A stretch of DNA of 64,000 nt from the NCBI GenBank assembly GCA_041743125.1, contig JBGTNK010000263.1, positions 20,311-84,310 on the forward strand. The letters run 5' to 3'. The position numbers and the translations under genes were made by a program. Under the pieces are notes generated by a model. That model made no database searches. It had not been told where the DNA came from and saw only the letters and a list, made by a program, of their open reading frames with translations. Source of the DNA: Terrimonas_B sp041743125 (GTDB lineage Bacteria; Bacteroidota; Bacteroidia; Chitinophagales; Chitinophagaceae). Below are positions 9,008-16,018 of the stretch, one piece after another (position 1 is the first letter of the stretch; every line of letters begins with the position of its first letter).

Positions 9008-9325
9008 ATGACAATTCAATTTAATACGGATAATAATGTAAGTGTGCACGAAGCGTTTGGCAGCAAGTTAGACGGCATACTTTCAGATGAGTTAAGCAGG
9101 TTTAGTGAATATATTACCCGCCTGGAGGTTCATCTGTCAGATGTAAATGGGTCTAAAGATGGTATAAATGATAAAAGATGTATGCTGGAGGCCCGCCTTA
9201 AAGGAAAACAGCCAATTGCAGTAACGGAACAAGCAAATACGTATGACCTTGCGGTAACTGGTGCCATTGATAAATTGAAGACTTCTCTGGATACAATAGT
9301 TGGGCGAATGAGTAATCATTCATAG
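9008..9325 (+). CDS. HPF/RaiA-family ribosome-associated protein
   Basis: The 105-residue protein has the beta-alpha-beta-beta-beta-alpha pattern of the hibernation factor fold: an N-terminal strand, a helix (GSKLDGILSDELSRFSEYIT), then RLEVHLSDVNG and the final helix AVTGAIDKLKTSLDTIVGRM. It is short and lacks the C-terminal dimerisation domain of long HPF, so it resembles the short RaiA/HPF type that sits in the ribosomal A/P-site region in stationary phase. The match is at family level and the basic patches are weaker than in canonical HPF, so it may be a divergent paralogue. Confidence 0.75.
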   Translation: MTIQFNTDNNVSVHEAFGSKLDGILSDELSRFSEYITRLEVHLSDVNGSKDGINDKRCMLEARLKGKQPIAVTEQANTYDLAVTGAIDKLKTSLDTIVGRMSNHS

Positions 9326-9419
9326 GGCTTCACTTGCGTATACTTAAAAAAGAGGTAAGAAAATAATCGAACCTTACCGGACATCAAAACTTTATATCTT
9401 TTAAGAAACTCTTTGCCAG

Positions 9420-9495
9420 TCGGGATGACCCCGATTTAATCGGGGCGGCCCTCCCGCCTCAAGCGGGATGCGCTACCGGCCTGCGCTACATCCCG
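9420..9495 (-). pseudogene. tRNA-Pro-derived relic with full-length cloverleaf but altered anticodon and T arms
   Basis: Read on the minus strand, 76 bases fold as a tRNA: a 7-bp acceptor (CGGGATG/CATCCCG), the D-arm GCGC/GCGC of the intact tRNA-Pro at 13777, a 5-bp anticodon stem with loop CTTGAGG (anticodon TGA), and a T-arm stem with loop ATTAAAT. C1-G72 and A73 are proline tRNA identity marks, but the anticodon would read serine codons and the T-loop lacks TTC. The T arm has become a GC-rich palindrome and an extra base separates it from the acceptor. It is best read as a decayed duplicate of a proline tRNA. Confidence 0.65.
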
Positions 9496-9514
9496 AAAAT
9501 TTGAAAGTCAAAAA

Positions 9515-9553
9515 TAAAAAAGACTCCTGAAAAAATTCAAGAGTCTTTTTTTT
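9515..9553. terminator. Bidirectional intrinsic terminator
   Basis: AAAAAAGACTC at 9516-9526 pairs with GAGTCTTTTTT at 9541-9551, and both sides end in A/T runs. It can terminate minus-strand transcription of the decayed tRNA copy at 9554-9582 and plus-strand transcription from the HPF-like gene. Confidence 0.75.
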
Positions 9554-9582
9554 GGTCGGGACGACTGGACAAATGTCGAACC
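9554..9582 (-). pseudogene. Decayed 3' end of a proline tRNA
   Basis: TCGGGACGAC at 9556-9565 equals the 3' acceptor end of the intact tRNA-Pro (13777-13786, plus-strand reading), and a T-arm-like GTCGAACC follows. Read on the minus strand it ends directly at the terminator at 9515-9553, the same arrangement as the intact tRNA-Pro and its terminator. The rest of the tRNA is not recognisable. Confidence 0.45.
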
Positions 9583-9770
9583 ATTTCATCAAAGATTTAA
9601 AGGCTGTTGACGAGTTTTACAGGCAAATAGGCAGCTTGTAATCTCTCCAAAATCTGCCAAAAATTTATCGGTGCAATTGATAATATAAACTTAAATTAAG
9701 ATGTATTTGCGCTAAGTATTAATCACACATTTCAATTTGTTTTACACCTTACTTGATTTTTAATTGCTAT

Positions 9771-10646
9771 CTACTCAATAATAAATTTGTAACCCCTGCC
9801 GTGTACGTTAATAAATTTAATGGAGTTATCGTCGCTTAATATCTTACGTAATTTAGACACCAATACATCCACATTTCTGCTGATGACCACGATGCCTTTA
9901 TCTTCCCAGATCTCTTTCATCAGTTTTTCCCTTTCTACGATCTGGTTGATATTTTCCGCAAAGATTTTCAGTGCTTTTGTTTCTTTTTCGGAAAGCGTGA
10001 TAGTTTTATCCTCTCTTTTCAAAACATTGTTATCTGAATAGAATTGAAAGCTTGCTAATTGTATGTAATCAGTATTGTCGGCAATTGGTTCCTGCTCTTC
10101 TTTTTTACGAAACTTATTTTTTACATAAAAACCAAGCAAGCCCAGCGGGATAAGCAACAGCAACAACCAGGAGAAATTAAAACCGGCTTTCTTCAACAAA
10201 TCAATTTCAATAATATAACAATCCACCGCCAGCGTACGACCCCTGCAGGCTTTTAAATCGCCTGTGTGGCTGTTTATTTCAAATGCAAAGACCGTTTCGT
10301 CTTTTTCACAATTCTTCAAACTCACGATATAATCTTTGGCGAGGGCATTTTTTTGAAATGTCCGCTGCACCAACTCGATGAGTGTATCTGAAATAAAACT
10401 AAAGTCGTTTTGAAAGGAGATCTGGTAGGTATTTTCATCTACCTTCTTCACCGGCAGTACCCGGGAGGTAGAATCTTTGGCGGTAAGCAGGAGCTCATGT
10501 CCTAAATTTCGCAACACCACTTCTGCATGCTTACCTGGCAAGTCATTATTTTCTTTGATAAATGCAAAAGCAGAAATCGCAATCACAATTATCATGACCG
10601 AAGATCCAAACAACGTAAATCGCTTCATGTGTGCAAAATAATTCAT
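9771..10646 (-). CDS. Membrane-anchored OmpR/ToxR-type winged-helix transcriptional regulator
   Basis: The 291-residue protein has an N-terminal membrane helix (SSVMIIVIAISAFAFI), a segment of about 130 residues expected in the periplasm, a second helix (FSWLLLLLIPLGLLGFYV), and a cytoplasmic C-terminal OmpR/PhoB-type winged helix (about residues 195-291) with TLSEKETKALKIF, NVDVLVSKLRKIL and INVHGRGYKF. There is no receiver domain, so it is a one-component regulator that could sense outside and bind DNA inside, like ToxR or CadC. The extracytoplasmic part carries DSTSRVLPVKKVDENTYQI and a few cysteines. It is divergent from three exported-protein genes, with four phased TTTTAC repeats between them. 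An alternative start is the Met at residue 7. Confidence 0.85.
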   Translation of the reverse strand: MNYFAHMKRFTLFGSSVMIIVIAISAFAFIKENNDLPGKHAEVVLRNLGHELLLTAKDSTSRVLPVKKVDENTYQISFQNDFSFISDTLIELVQRTFQKNALAKDYIVSLKNCEKDETVFAFEINSHTGDLKACRGRTLAVDCYIIEIDLLKKAGFNFSWLLLLLIPLGLLGFYVKNKFRKKEEQEPIADNTDYIQLASFQFYSDNNVLKREDKTITLSEKETKALKIFAENINQIVEREKLMKEIWEDKGIVVISRNVDVLVSKLRKILSDDNSIKFINVHGRGYKFIIE

Positions 10647-10666
10647 TAGCCTTCAGTTTCAAGTGG

Positions 10667-10704
10667 TTTTACAAACGTTTTACGCATCTTTTACATCTTT
10701 TTAC
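10667..10704. promoter_or_regulatory. Four phased TTTTAC direct repeats in a divergent promoter
   Basis: TTTTAC begins at 10667, 10678, 10689 and 10699, so the spacing is 11, 11 and 10 bases, about one helical turn each. OmpR/PhoB-type winged helices bind tandem direct repeats with an 11-base period. The array lies between the membrane-anchored winged-helix gene (minus) and the exported propeller gene (plus), and I infer it is that regulator's operator. Confidence 0.6.
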
Positions 10705-10775
10705 TGCTAAAAATCTTCCTGGTAGTTGACGCCCGATATCTTTACTTTACTGTTTCACCAATATAATTTATAGCC

Positions 10776-11813
10776 ATGAATATTTATATCCTTGCTTTTT
10801 TACTCCTTTTCACGGTTTCCTCATCTTCTCTTCTCCCGGATAGCCATCCAGATCCAAAAACAGAGAAGGCCGGTCCTGCAAAGATCGTTTTTAAATCTAC
10901 AGATGGCGGACAAACCTGGCAGGACATCAGCAAAGGGCTGCCAGAAAATTTGCGGAAAGATGGTATCCGGGGAGAGAGCATCTTTGCAAATGATAAAGGG
11001 CTGTTTTTACGGGTTGGAAACGGACTTTATCACAGTACACCAAATGCCACCCCTCCTTTTTGGACCAAAGAGACTTCCACTGATGAAAATAGCAGCATTG
11101 CCCCCAATAAGTCCGGGATATTTGCCAACAATTACTGGGGGATAATGGTAAAAAAGGCAAACGGAACGAATGTATGGGTGCCGATATTCGACAATTTTTC
11201 TGAGCCACGAATACGCAATGTTTCTGAAACTGCCGGAGGTACGATTTTCATCAGCACCGATAGAGGGATTTTTAAAACTGCTGACAGCGGAAAAACCTGG
11301 AAACATGTGTATGCAGGAGGCTGGGCAGGGCATTTGGACGAGTCGAATGGCATACTGGTGGCGACCAGTAAGAGAAGTATAATAAGATCGACCGATAATG
11401 GCGAAAACTGGGCGCCAGCGATCAGTGAGGACAGTGTGGTTTTCGATGTAAAACAGATCAAAGGCGGATTCGCTGCTATCACTTCCAATTCAGAGGTGCA
11501 TACCCCGAAAACCAGTAGGCTAAGTACATCCTACGACGGCGGTAAAACCTGGCAGCTCATTGATGCCGGCGACAAAGTTCTTATTGATTCAATAAGGCGG
11601 ACCTGGGATAATCGCCCTTTTTTGCAAGCCTTCCAGACTTCGATTACCCAAGTTGGTGAAAACTTCTTGTGTACTCATCCTCACGGCATTTTCAGATCAT
11701 CAGATAAGGGAAAGACATGGAAATTATTACTTCCTTCTGTAGACGGTAAGGTCTTCAATTTATTTGGTTCAGGCAACGTGATCTATGCCATACCCAGCAA
11801 GGGTGGATGTTGA
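10776..11813 (+). CDS. Exported BNR/sialidase-like beta-propeller protein with C-terminal KGGC
   Basis: The 345-residue protein has a signal peptide (MNIYILAFLLLFTVSSS) and at least five BNR/Asp-box repeats of the form S-x-D-x-G-x-T-W: KSTDGGQTW, KTADSGKTW, RSTDNGENW, TSYDGGKTW and RSSDKGKTW. This gives a sialidase/photosynthesis-HCF136-like propeller fold. The repeats alone do not show catalysis, and no sialidase active-site arginine triad is evident, so it is more likely a binding or sensing propeller. It ends in SKGGC, and its downstream neighbour ends in RKGGC. It is the first gene after the phased-repeat promoter and is followed 35 bases later by the next gene. Confidence 0.82.
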   Translation: MNIYILAFLLLFTVSSSSLLPDSHPDPKTEKAGPAKIVFKSTDGGQTWQDISKGLPENLRKDGIRGESIFANDKGLFLRVGNGLYHSTPNATPPFWTKETSTDENSSIAPNKSGIFANNYWGIMVKKANGTNVWVPIFDNFSEPRIRNVSETAGGTIFISTDRGIFKTADSGKTWKHVYAGGWAGHLDESNGILVATSKRSIIRSTDNGENWAPAISEDSVVFDVKQIKGGFAAITSNSEVHTPKTSRLSTSYDGGKTWQLIDAGDKVLIDSIRRTWDNRPFLQAFQTSITQVGENFLCTHPHGIFRSSDKGKTWKLLLPSVDGKVFNLFGSGNVIYAIPSKGGC

Positions 11814-11848
11814 AAACTCATCTATGTTAATTAAAACCTACAAAAAAT

Positions 11849-12388
11849 ATGAAAAAAGTTATTTATGCGCTGATCTTACCGCTGCTTGTGGTAAGCGGAC
11901 TAGTATTTGCCAATCGCGTAATCAAAAATGATACTTCTACAAAAGCAGCCCCAAAGCCACCCTCTGCTGCTGAAATTAAAACCGAACGGGAAAAGTGGGT
12001 GGCTAGCCCTGATGGTATAAAGTTCAAAGAATGGGAAGCGTCTCCCGCAGGTAAAAAAGTGTATGCCGCTGAAGCTAAAATAAGGAAGCATATAACTGAT
12101 TCTACCAATATGGAGGCTGTTGTAACTTCTCTTTCTCTTCCGCCAGGCTCACGATTAGGTTTCGGAGTGATGGTCAGGATTAATGGTGACGATTATATTC
12201 TCAATTTTGCGCCGGAAAAGTCTCAACTTGAGCAATTGCGTAGCCTGAAAGTTGACGACAAAATAATTATAAGAAGCCGTAATGTATCGCATGCGCCCAA
12301 GTATGCATATCCAATAGTATCGGGCGAATATGTAGAACGAGATAGTAAAGTAATTTTTAAACGTGTCCCCCGAAAAGGCGGTTGCTGA
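11849..12388 (+). CDS. Exported or anchored protein of unknown function with C-terminal KGGC
   Basis: I do not recognise a named family. The 179-residue protein has an N-terminal hydrophobic signal (MKKVIYALILPLLVVSGLVFA), a Pro/Lys-rich linker, two tandem W-x-A-S-P-x-G-x-K motifs (WVASPDGIK and WEASPAGKK, about residues 50-70), then a beta-rich domain with LPPGSRLGFGVMVRINGDDY. It ends RVPRKGGC, matching the SKGGC end of the upstream propeller protein. The domain resembles a small OB- or SH3-like barrel by pattern only. It sits between two propeller-protein genes in one transcription direction, with gaps of 35 and 11 bases, so it is probably part of the same operon. Confidence 0.75.
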   Translation: MKKVIYALILPLLVVSGLVFANRVIKNDTSTKAAPKPPSAAEIKTEREKWVASPDGIKFKEWEASPAGKKVYAAEAKIRKHITDSTNMEAVVTSLSLPPGSRLGFGVMVRINGDDYILNFAPEKSQLEQLRSLKVDDKIIIRSRNVSHAPKYAYPIVSGEYVERDSKVIFKRVPRKGGC

Positions 12389-12399
12389 GTAAATAAATT

Positions 12400-13407
12400 A
12401 TGAAATACATACACTTATTTACTTTGTTCTTGATGCTTGTTTTTAACACCTCCTGTGGACAAAACAAAACAAACCCACCACAAGATAATATCAGGTACAA
12501 TAGAACAGGATTATCCGAGTCTCAACTTAAAGAGGCTGCCAGCTCCAAAGTGCCTATAAGTATGGTCCGGAATGTAAGGCAAGCCAGGAACAGAGACATT
12601 TTGATTGCTTCTTACTTAGGCGTGTTTCGATACGATGGAACATCTTTTACTAATATATCAAGTGAAATAAGTTGGCCGACCTTCTGGGATGTGCTGGAAG
12701 ATCGAAAAGGAAATCTTTGGTTCGCTTCTCAAGATTCGGGTGTTTATTATTACAATGGGAAATCCTTTCAGCATTTTACAACAAAGGATGGGCTTGCCGG
12801 TAATACAGCATTGCATATTTATGAAGATAGAGCCGGTAATATTTGGTTTGGAGCAAGCCGTTACGATGGAAAATCTTTTCGAAATTTTACCACAAAAGAT
12901 GGATTTCCAAGTAACAGTATTCGTTTACTCCTTGAAGACAAAACCGGCAAGCTTTGGTTTGGTGCACAAGGAGAAAATATGTTCGTTTATGATGGAAAAA
13001 CATTTACCGTTTTAAAAAACAAAGATGGCAAGGCGTTTAACAACGTTTGGTCAATAATCGAAGATAAAAAAGGAAGCATTTGGTTCGGTGACGTTGATGG
13101 TCTTTGGCGCTATGACGGCAGTACCTTTACAAACGTTTCGCAGAGGGGGGCTTATGCAATAATCGAAGATAAAAAAGGAAACATCTGGACTACTGGTGAC
13201 GTAAATCCTCCTAATGGGCTATTCTGGGCACTTTCCCGTTATGATCAAAAGTCCTTGTACGATAAAAAACCCACTGTAACCGAAATTATGTCAGGACAAC
13301 CAGGTCTTTTGGGACTTTTGGAAGCTAACGATGGAAGTATTTGGTTCGGATCTTATAAAGGAGTATATCGTTATGATGATAAGACTATCACGGACTTCAA
13401 AAGTTAG
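12400..13407 (+). CDS. Two-component-regulator-propeller (Reg_prop) lipoprotein
   Basis: The 335-residue protein has a lipoprotein signal peptide with a lipobox FNTSC (Cys19). At least six Reg_prop repeats of the type ED+xGNIWFG...YDGKSF follow, for example DRAGNIWFGASRYDGKSF, EDKTGKLWFG and EDKKGSIWFG. In Bacteroidota such repeats usually form the periplasmic sensor of hybrid two-component systems; here the propeller is free-standing and lipid-anchored, with no kinase or AraC domain. It is 11 bases after the KGGC protein gene. A plausible role is as an extracytoplasmic ligand partner of the membrane-anchored regulator encoded nearby; this is inferred from context only. A weak terminator-like hairpin lies at 13491. 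Confidence 0.83.
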   Translation: MKYIHLFTLFLMLVFNTSCGQNKTNPPQDNIRYNRTGLSESQLKEAASSKVPISMVRNVRQARNRDILIASYLGVFRYDGTSFTNISSEISWPTFWDVLEDRKGNLWFASQDSGVYYYNGKSFQHFTTKDGLAGNTALHIYEDRAGNIWFGASRYDGKSFRNFTTKDGFPSNSIRLLLEDKTGKLWFGAQGENMFVYDGKTFTVLKNKDGKAFNNVWSIIEDKKGSIWFGDVDGLWRYDGSTFTNVSQRGAYAIIEDKKGNIWTTGDVNPPNGLFWALSRYDQKSLYDKKPTVTEIMSGQPGLLGLLEANDGSIWFGSYKGVYRYDDKTITDFKS

Positions 13408-13490
13408 GAGGGTCAGAAATAATGTGTATAGCCGATAATTTTAATATGGAATTGTGCTTCAGGCGGTACATTTTTCAGCATCGACTAGTG

Positions 13491-13523
13491 GCCGACATTT
13501 TTACTCGGCGGACTTTTTATTTT
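13491..13523 (+). terminator. Weak intrinsic terminator after the Reg_prop lipoprotein gene
   Basis: GCCGA at 13491-13495 pairs with TCGGC at 13505-13509 over a nine-base loop, followed by GGAC and a T-rich tract. The stem is only five base pairs, so confidence is low. Confidence 0.35.
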
Positions 13524-13732
13524 AGATTTTAGAAGTAAAAAAATAACAAACAGATTAACAATAACTGAGTGCTGACAAAAGAGGAATAGCGGCGTACAAT
13601 AGCAGAAAGCCGTAACGGTTGTGTGCGTCTCCTAAAAGCTATGCCTGACTGCTGGATTCGAACCCACACAAATTATTCCTTCACAGTACATTGACGATTT
13701 AGAAGCTTAAAGAAGTGAAATTGATTCGAATT

Positions 13733-13768
13733 AAAAAGGCTTTAAGTTCAATGACTTAAAGCCTTTTT
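13733..13768. terminator. Strong intrinsic terminator downstream of tRNA-Pro
   Basis: A perfect 15-bp stem (13733-13747 with 13754-13768) closes a six-base loop, with A-runs on one side and T-runs on the other. It lies nine bases past the 3' end of tRNA-Pro on the minus strand and can act in both directions. Confidence 0.85.
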
Positions 13769-13776
13769 AATTTCAG

Positions 13777-13850
13777 TCGGGACGACAAGATTCGAACTTG
13801 CGACCCCTAGCACCCCATGCTAGTGCGCTACCGGGCTGCGCTACGTCCCG
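13777..13850 (-). tRNA. tRNA-Pro (anticodon GGG)
   Basis: The 74 bases on the minus strand fold into a full cloverleaf: acceptor CGGGACG/CGTCCCG, D stem GCGC/GCGC, anticodon stem CTAGC/GCTAG with loop ATGGGGT (anticodon GGG at positions 34-36), five-base variable loop, and T arm GCAAG/CTTGT with loop TTCGAAT. C1-G72 and A73 are bacterial proline identity elements. CCA is not encoded. A strong terminator follows at 13733-13768. The last codons of the upstream GIY-YIG ORF lie within its 5' 23 bases. Confidence 0.93.
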
Positions 13851-14097
13851 AAACTTGGGGAAAACCATTATCCTGTAAATATCTTCCGATTCCTCTTTTC
13901 TTGATCTTAAGTTCCAATTTTACAGCTTCGCTGCGGCTTCTGCATTCAATCGAAAGATTCAAAATCCATGGACACCCTTTTGAGGTAAAATTTCCTTTTC
14001 CTGCATTATGTTGTCCTAATCTCTTTTCAACATTATCTGTACTGCCAACATAATACTTTTTTAAAGAACAACTGTATATAATATAAACATAAAACAT
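13828..14097 (-). CDS. Small GIY-YIG nuclease-domain protein running into tRNA-Pro
   Basis: The 89-residue protein is a minimal GIY-YIG domain of the UvrC/YhbQ-like group: FYVYIIYS, then YYVGST, the conserved Arg in VEKRLGQHN, and a Glu in the C-terminal helix (RSEAVKLELKIKKRG). Its last residues SGRSAAR and the TAG stop are encoded by the 5' end of the tRNA-Pro gene on the same strand. A 5' fragment of a proline-tRNA-like sequence lies just upstream at 14109-14157. Small stand-alone GIY-YIG genes next to tRNAs are common in Bacteroidota; whether they act as mobile endonucleases is not established. Read-through into the tRNA makes an insertion beside, or 5' duplication of, the tRNA the likely origin. 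Confidence 0.85.
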   Translation of the reverse strand: MFYVYIIYSCSLKKYYVGSTDNVEKRLGQHNAGKGNFTSKGCPWILNLSIECRSRSEAVKLELKIKKRGIGRYLQDNGFPQVSGRSAAR

Positions 14098-14108
14098 TCA
14101 ATTGACAA

Positions 14109-14157
14109 CGACCCTCCCGCCCCGGCGGGATGCGCTACCGGGCTGCGCTACGTCCCG
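14109..14157 (-). pseudogene. 5' fragment of a tRNA-Pro-like element
   Basis: On the minus strand the sequence starts with the same acceptor strand and D arm as tRNA-Pro (CGGGACGTAGCGCAGCCCGG) but has a GC-rich perfect palindrome (TCCCGCCGGGGCGGGA) in place of the anticodon arm, then decays after GGGTCG. The palindromic anticodon arm resembles the relic at 9420-9495 rather than the intact tRNA. It lies just upstream of the GIY-YIG ORF. Confidence 0.65.
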
Positions 14158-14250
14158 AATTTCTATTCAATTAAATTATCAGCGGGGATTGCAAAAGTAG
14201 GGTTTTTGCCATTTTTCCGTACCAAAAACAACCTTTATCTTCGCCGCTTA

Positions 14251-15513
14251 ATGAAACTACTCATTAAGAAAGCCCGGATCATTGATCCAAACTCTCCCTT
14301 CAACGGGCAAATCATTGATATTTTTATTGAAAATGGAATCATCTCTGCATTGAGTCCCGATCTGTCAGTAGTTGCAGATGAAGAGATCAATATTGAGGGA
14401 CTTCATGTCTCACCCGGATGGATGGATGTATTTGCCAACTTTGCCGATCCCGGTCATGAATTCAAGGAAACGTTAGAAACAGGAGCCGCCGCTGCAGCTG
14501 CCGGGGGTTATACAGATATAATGGTTATTCCAAATACTAACCCTTGTATACACAACAAATCAGGCATCGAATATATCGTTCAAAAAAGCAAATCGCTGCC
14601 GGTAACTGTTCACCCCATCGGGGCTATTACAAAAAATACTGAAGGTAAAGACCTGGCAGAAATGTATGATATGCGGGCAAGCGGAGCCATTGCTTTCAGC
14701 GATGGAATAAATTGTGTGCAGTCTTCCGGTTTGCTTTTAAAAGCTCTGCAGTACATAAAAACCTTCCAGGGAACACTGATACAGATTCCCGACGATAAAA
14801 GTATAAACCCCCATGGCCTGATGAATGAAGGGATCATTTCTACGCAGCTGGGGTTGCCGGGTAAACCGGCAATGGCTGAAGAATTGATAGTGGCAAGAGA
14901 TATCAAACTGGCCAGGTATGCGGAATCGAAATTGCATTTTACAGGTGTCAGTTCCAAAAAATCGCTAGAGTATATCAAAAGGGGAAAAGAGTCCGGTATT
15001 GCTATAAGTTGCTCCGTTACTCCTTATCATCTTTTTTTTAGTGATGAAGATGTGAAAAATTATGATACTAATCTTAAAGTAAACCCTCCTTTGCGGACCC
15101 GGGAAGACAAAATTGCATTACAAAAAGCAATATCGGAAGGCACTATTGATTGCATCGCATCTCATCACCTGCCACATGAATACGACAGTAAAGTATTAGA
15201 ATTTGAATATGCTAAATATGGGATGGTTACCCTTGAAACTGCCTATGCCGTATTAAACACGGCTGTGCCGGGAACCAATTCGGAAAAATGGGTAGAGTTA
15301 TTGTCCGTTAATCCCCGGCGATTGTTTGGATTGGAAATAGCAACAATAAAAGAAGGAAAAAATGCGTGCCTGACCCTTTTTGATCCTTCAAAAAAATGGA
15401 CTGTTACAGAAAAAAATATTTTTTCCAAATCAAAAAATTCTCCATTTACCGGCCGGGAACTAACAGGAAAGGTGATTGGCATTGTCAATAAAGCTAAAAC
15501 TGTACTTAATTAA
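14251..15513 (+). CDS. Dihydroorotase-like protein lacking the zinc-binding motif
   Basis: The 420-residue protein has the amidohydrolase/dihydroorotase layout: an N-terminal small beta domain (ARIIDPNS), a TIM barrel with GAAAAAAGGYTDIMVIPNTNP, an INPHGLMNEGIIS segment, and GMVTLETAYAVLN. The key HxH that binds zinc in PGxIDxHVHxR is replaced (PGWMDVFANFADPG, residues 55-68), HCED-like residues read IPDD, and the catalytic DHAPH reads SHHLPHE. It is therefore predicted to be catalytically weak or inactive, like PyrX-type pseudo-dihydroorotases that support aspartate transcarbamoylase. It is usually annotated pyrC in related genomes. ATG 14251 is preferred over an in-frame ATG 45 bases upstream because MKLLIKKARIIDP is the family N-terminus. 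Confidence 0.85.
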   Translation: MKLLIKKARIIDPNSPFNGQIIDIFIENGIISALSPDLSVVADEEINIEGLHVSPGWMDVFANFADPGHEFKETLETGAAAAAAGGYTDIMVIPNTNPCIHNKSGIEYIVQKSKSLPVTVHPIGAITKNTEGKDLAEMYDMRASGAIAFSDGINCVQSSGLLLKALQYIKTFQGTLIQIPDDKSINPHGLMNEGIISTQLGLPGKPAMAEELIVARDIKLARYAESKLHFTGVSSKKSLEYIKRGKESGIAISCSVTPYHLFFSDEDVKNYDTNLKVNPPLRTREDKIALQKAISEGTIDCIASHHLPHEYDSKVLEFEYAKYGMVTLETAYAVLNTAVPGTNSEKWVELLSVNPRRLFGLEIATIKEGKNACLTLFDPSKKWTVTEKNIFSKSKNSPFTGRELTGKVIGIVNKAKTVLN

Positions 15514-15529
15514 TTTTTCATTTTCATTC

Positions 15530-16015
15530 ATGAATAGATTCACACCTCTTACCAAGGGTATTCTCACAGGTCTTGCGATGGTTATTTTATTCCTTGCATT
15601 ATATTATTCTAATTTGCCGGAAGAGTCAATGCTTCAATACACTATACAGATTCTTTATGCGATTGGTATAATATGGACTTTGATCACCTATTCCCGTTCA
15701 GGATCGTTTACCGGAAAATTTGCTGATCTTTTTGGGCAAGGTTTCAAATGCTTTATTGTTGTTACGCTAATTATGGTTGCGTTCACTGCTATTTTCTACA
15801 TGCTAAATCCACAAATTGCAGATGATTCTGCCAGATATTCCAGAGAATACCTTATAAAAGAAGGCAACAAAACCCCTTTGGAAATTGAGGAGATAGTAGA
15901 AAAGGTTAAGAAACAATATACTACCGGCCGTGTTTCGGTTACAATTTTCGGATATTTGATTCTTGGCACTGCAATCACAGCTGCCGGATCAGTATTACTA
16001 ATGAGAAGAAAATAA
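15530..16015 (+). CDS. DUF4199 integral membrane protein
   Basis: The 161-residue protein has four transmembrane helices in the DUF4199 pattern: ILTGLAMVILFLALYYS, ILYAIGIIWTLITYS, an IVVTLIMVAFTAIFYML helix after GQGFKCF, and a last helix YLILGTAITAAGSVLL. A cytoplasmic or periplasmic loop of about 50 charged residues lies before the last helix. The family is Bacteroidota-specific and uncharacterised. ATG 15530 is chosen because MNRFTPLTKG is the family start; longer in-frame starts would overlap the upstream gene. It is followed three bases later by a glycosyltransferase gene, the usual neighbour of this family, so they are co-transcribed. Confidence 0.87.
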   Translation: MNRFTPLTKGILTGLAMVILFLALYYSNLPEESMLQYTIQILYAIGIIWTLITYSRSGSFTGKFADLFGQGFKCFIVVTLIMVAFTAIFYMLNPQIADDSARYSREYLIKEGNKTPLEIEEIVEKVKKQYTTGRVSVTIFGYLILGTAITAAGSVLLMRRK

Positions 16016-16018
16016 AGC

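Larger units (their letters stand above)
13408..13776. other. Intergenic region with terminators and tRNA debris
   Basis: This 369-base stretch holds a weak terminator candidate (13491-13523), a T-arm-like GGATTCGAACCC (13654-13665, the minus-strand T arm of a vanished tRNA), and the strong terminator of tRNA-Pro (13733-13768). No ORF worth calling is present. Confidence 0.5.

Noticed and set aside
9420..9495. Functional tRNA with anticodon TGA
   Set aside because: The T-loop lacks the invariant TTC, there is an extra base next to the acceptor, and proline identity with a serine anticodon would misread codons. It is better read as a relic.
13777..14157. Integrative element or prophage attached at tRNA-Pro
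   Set aside because: No integrase, phage gene or long flanking element is present; only a small GIY-YIG ORF and a tRNA fragment are seen.
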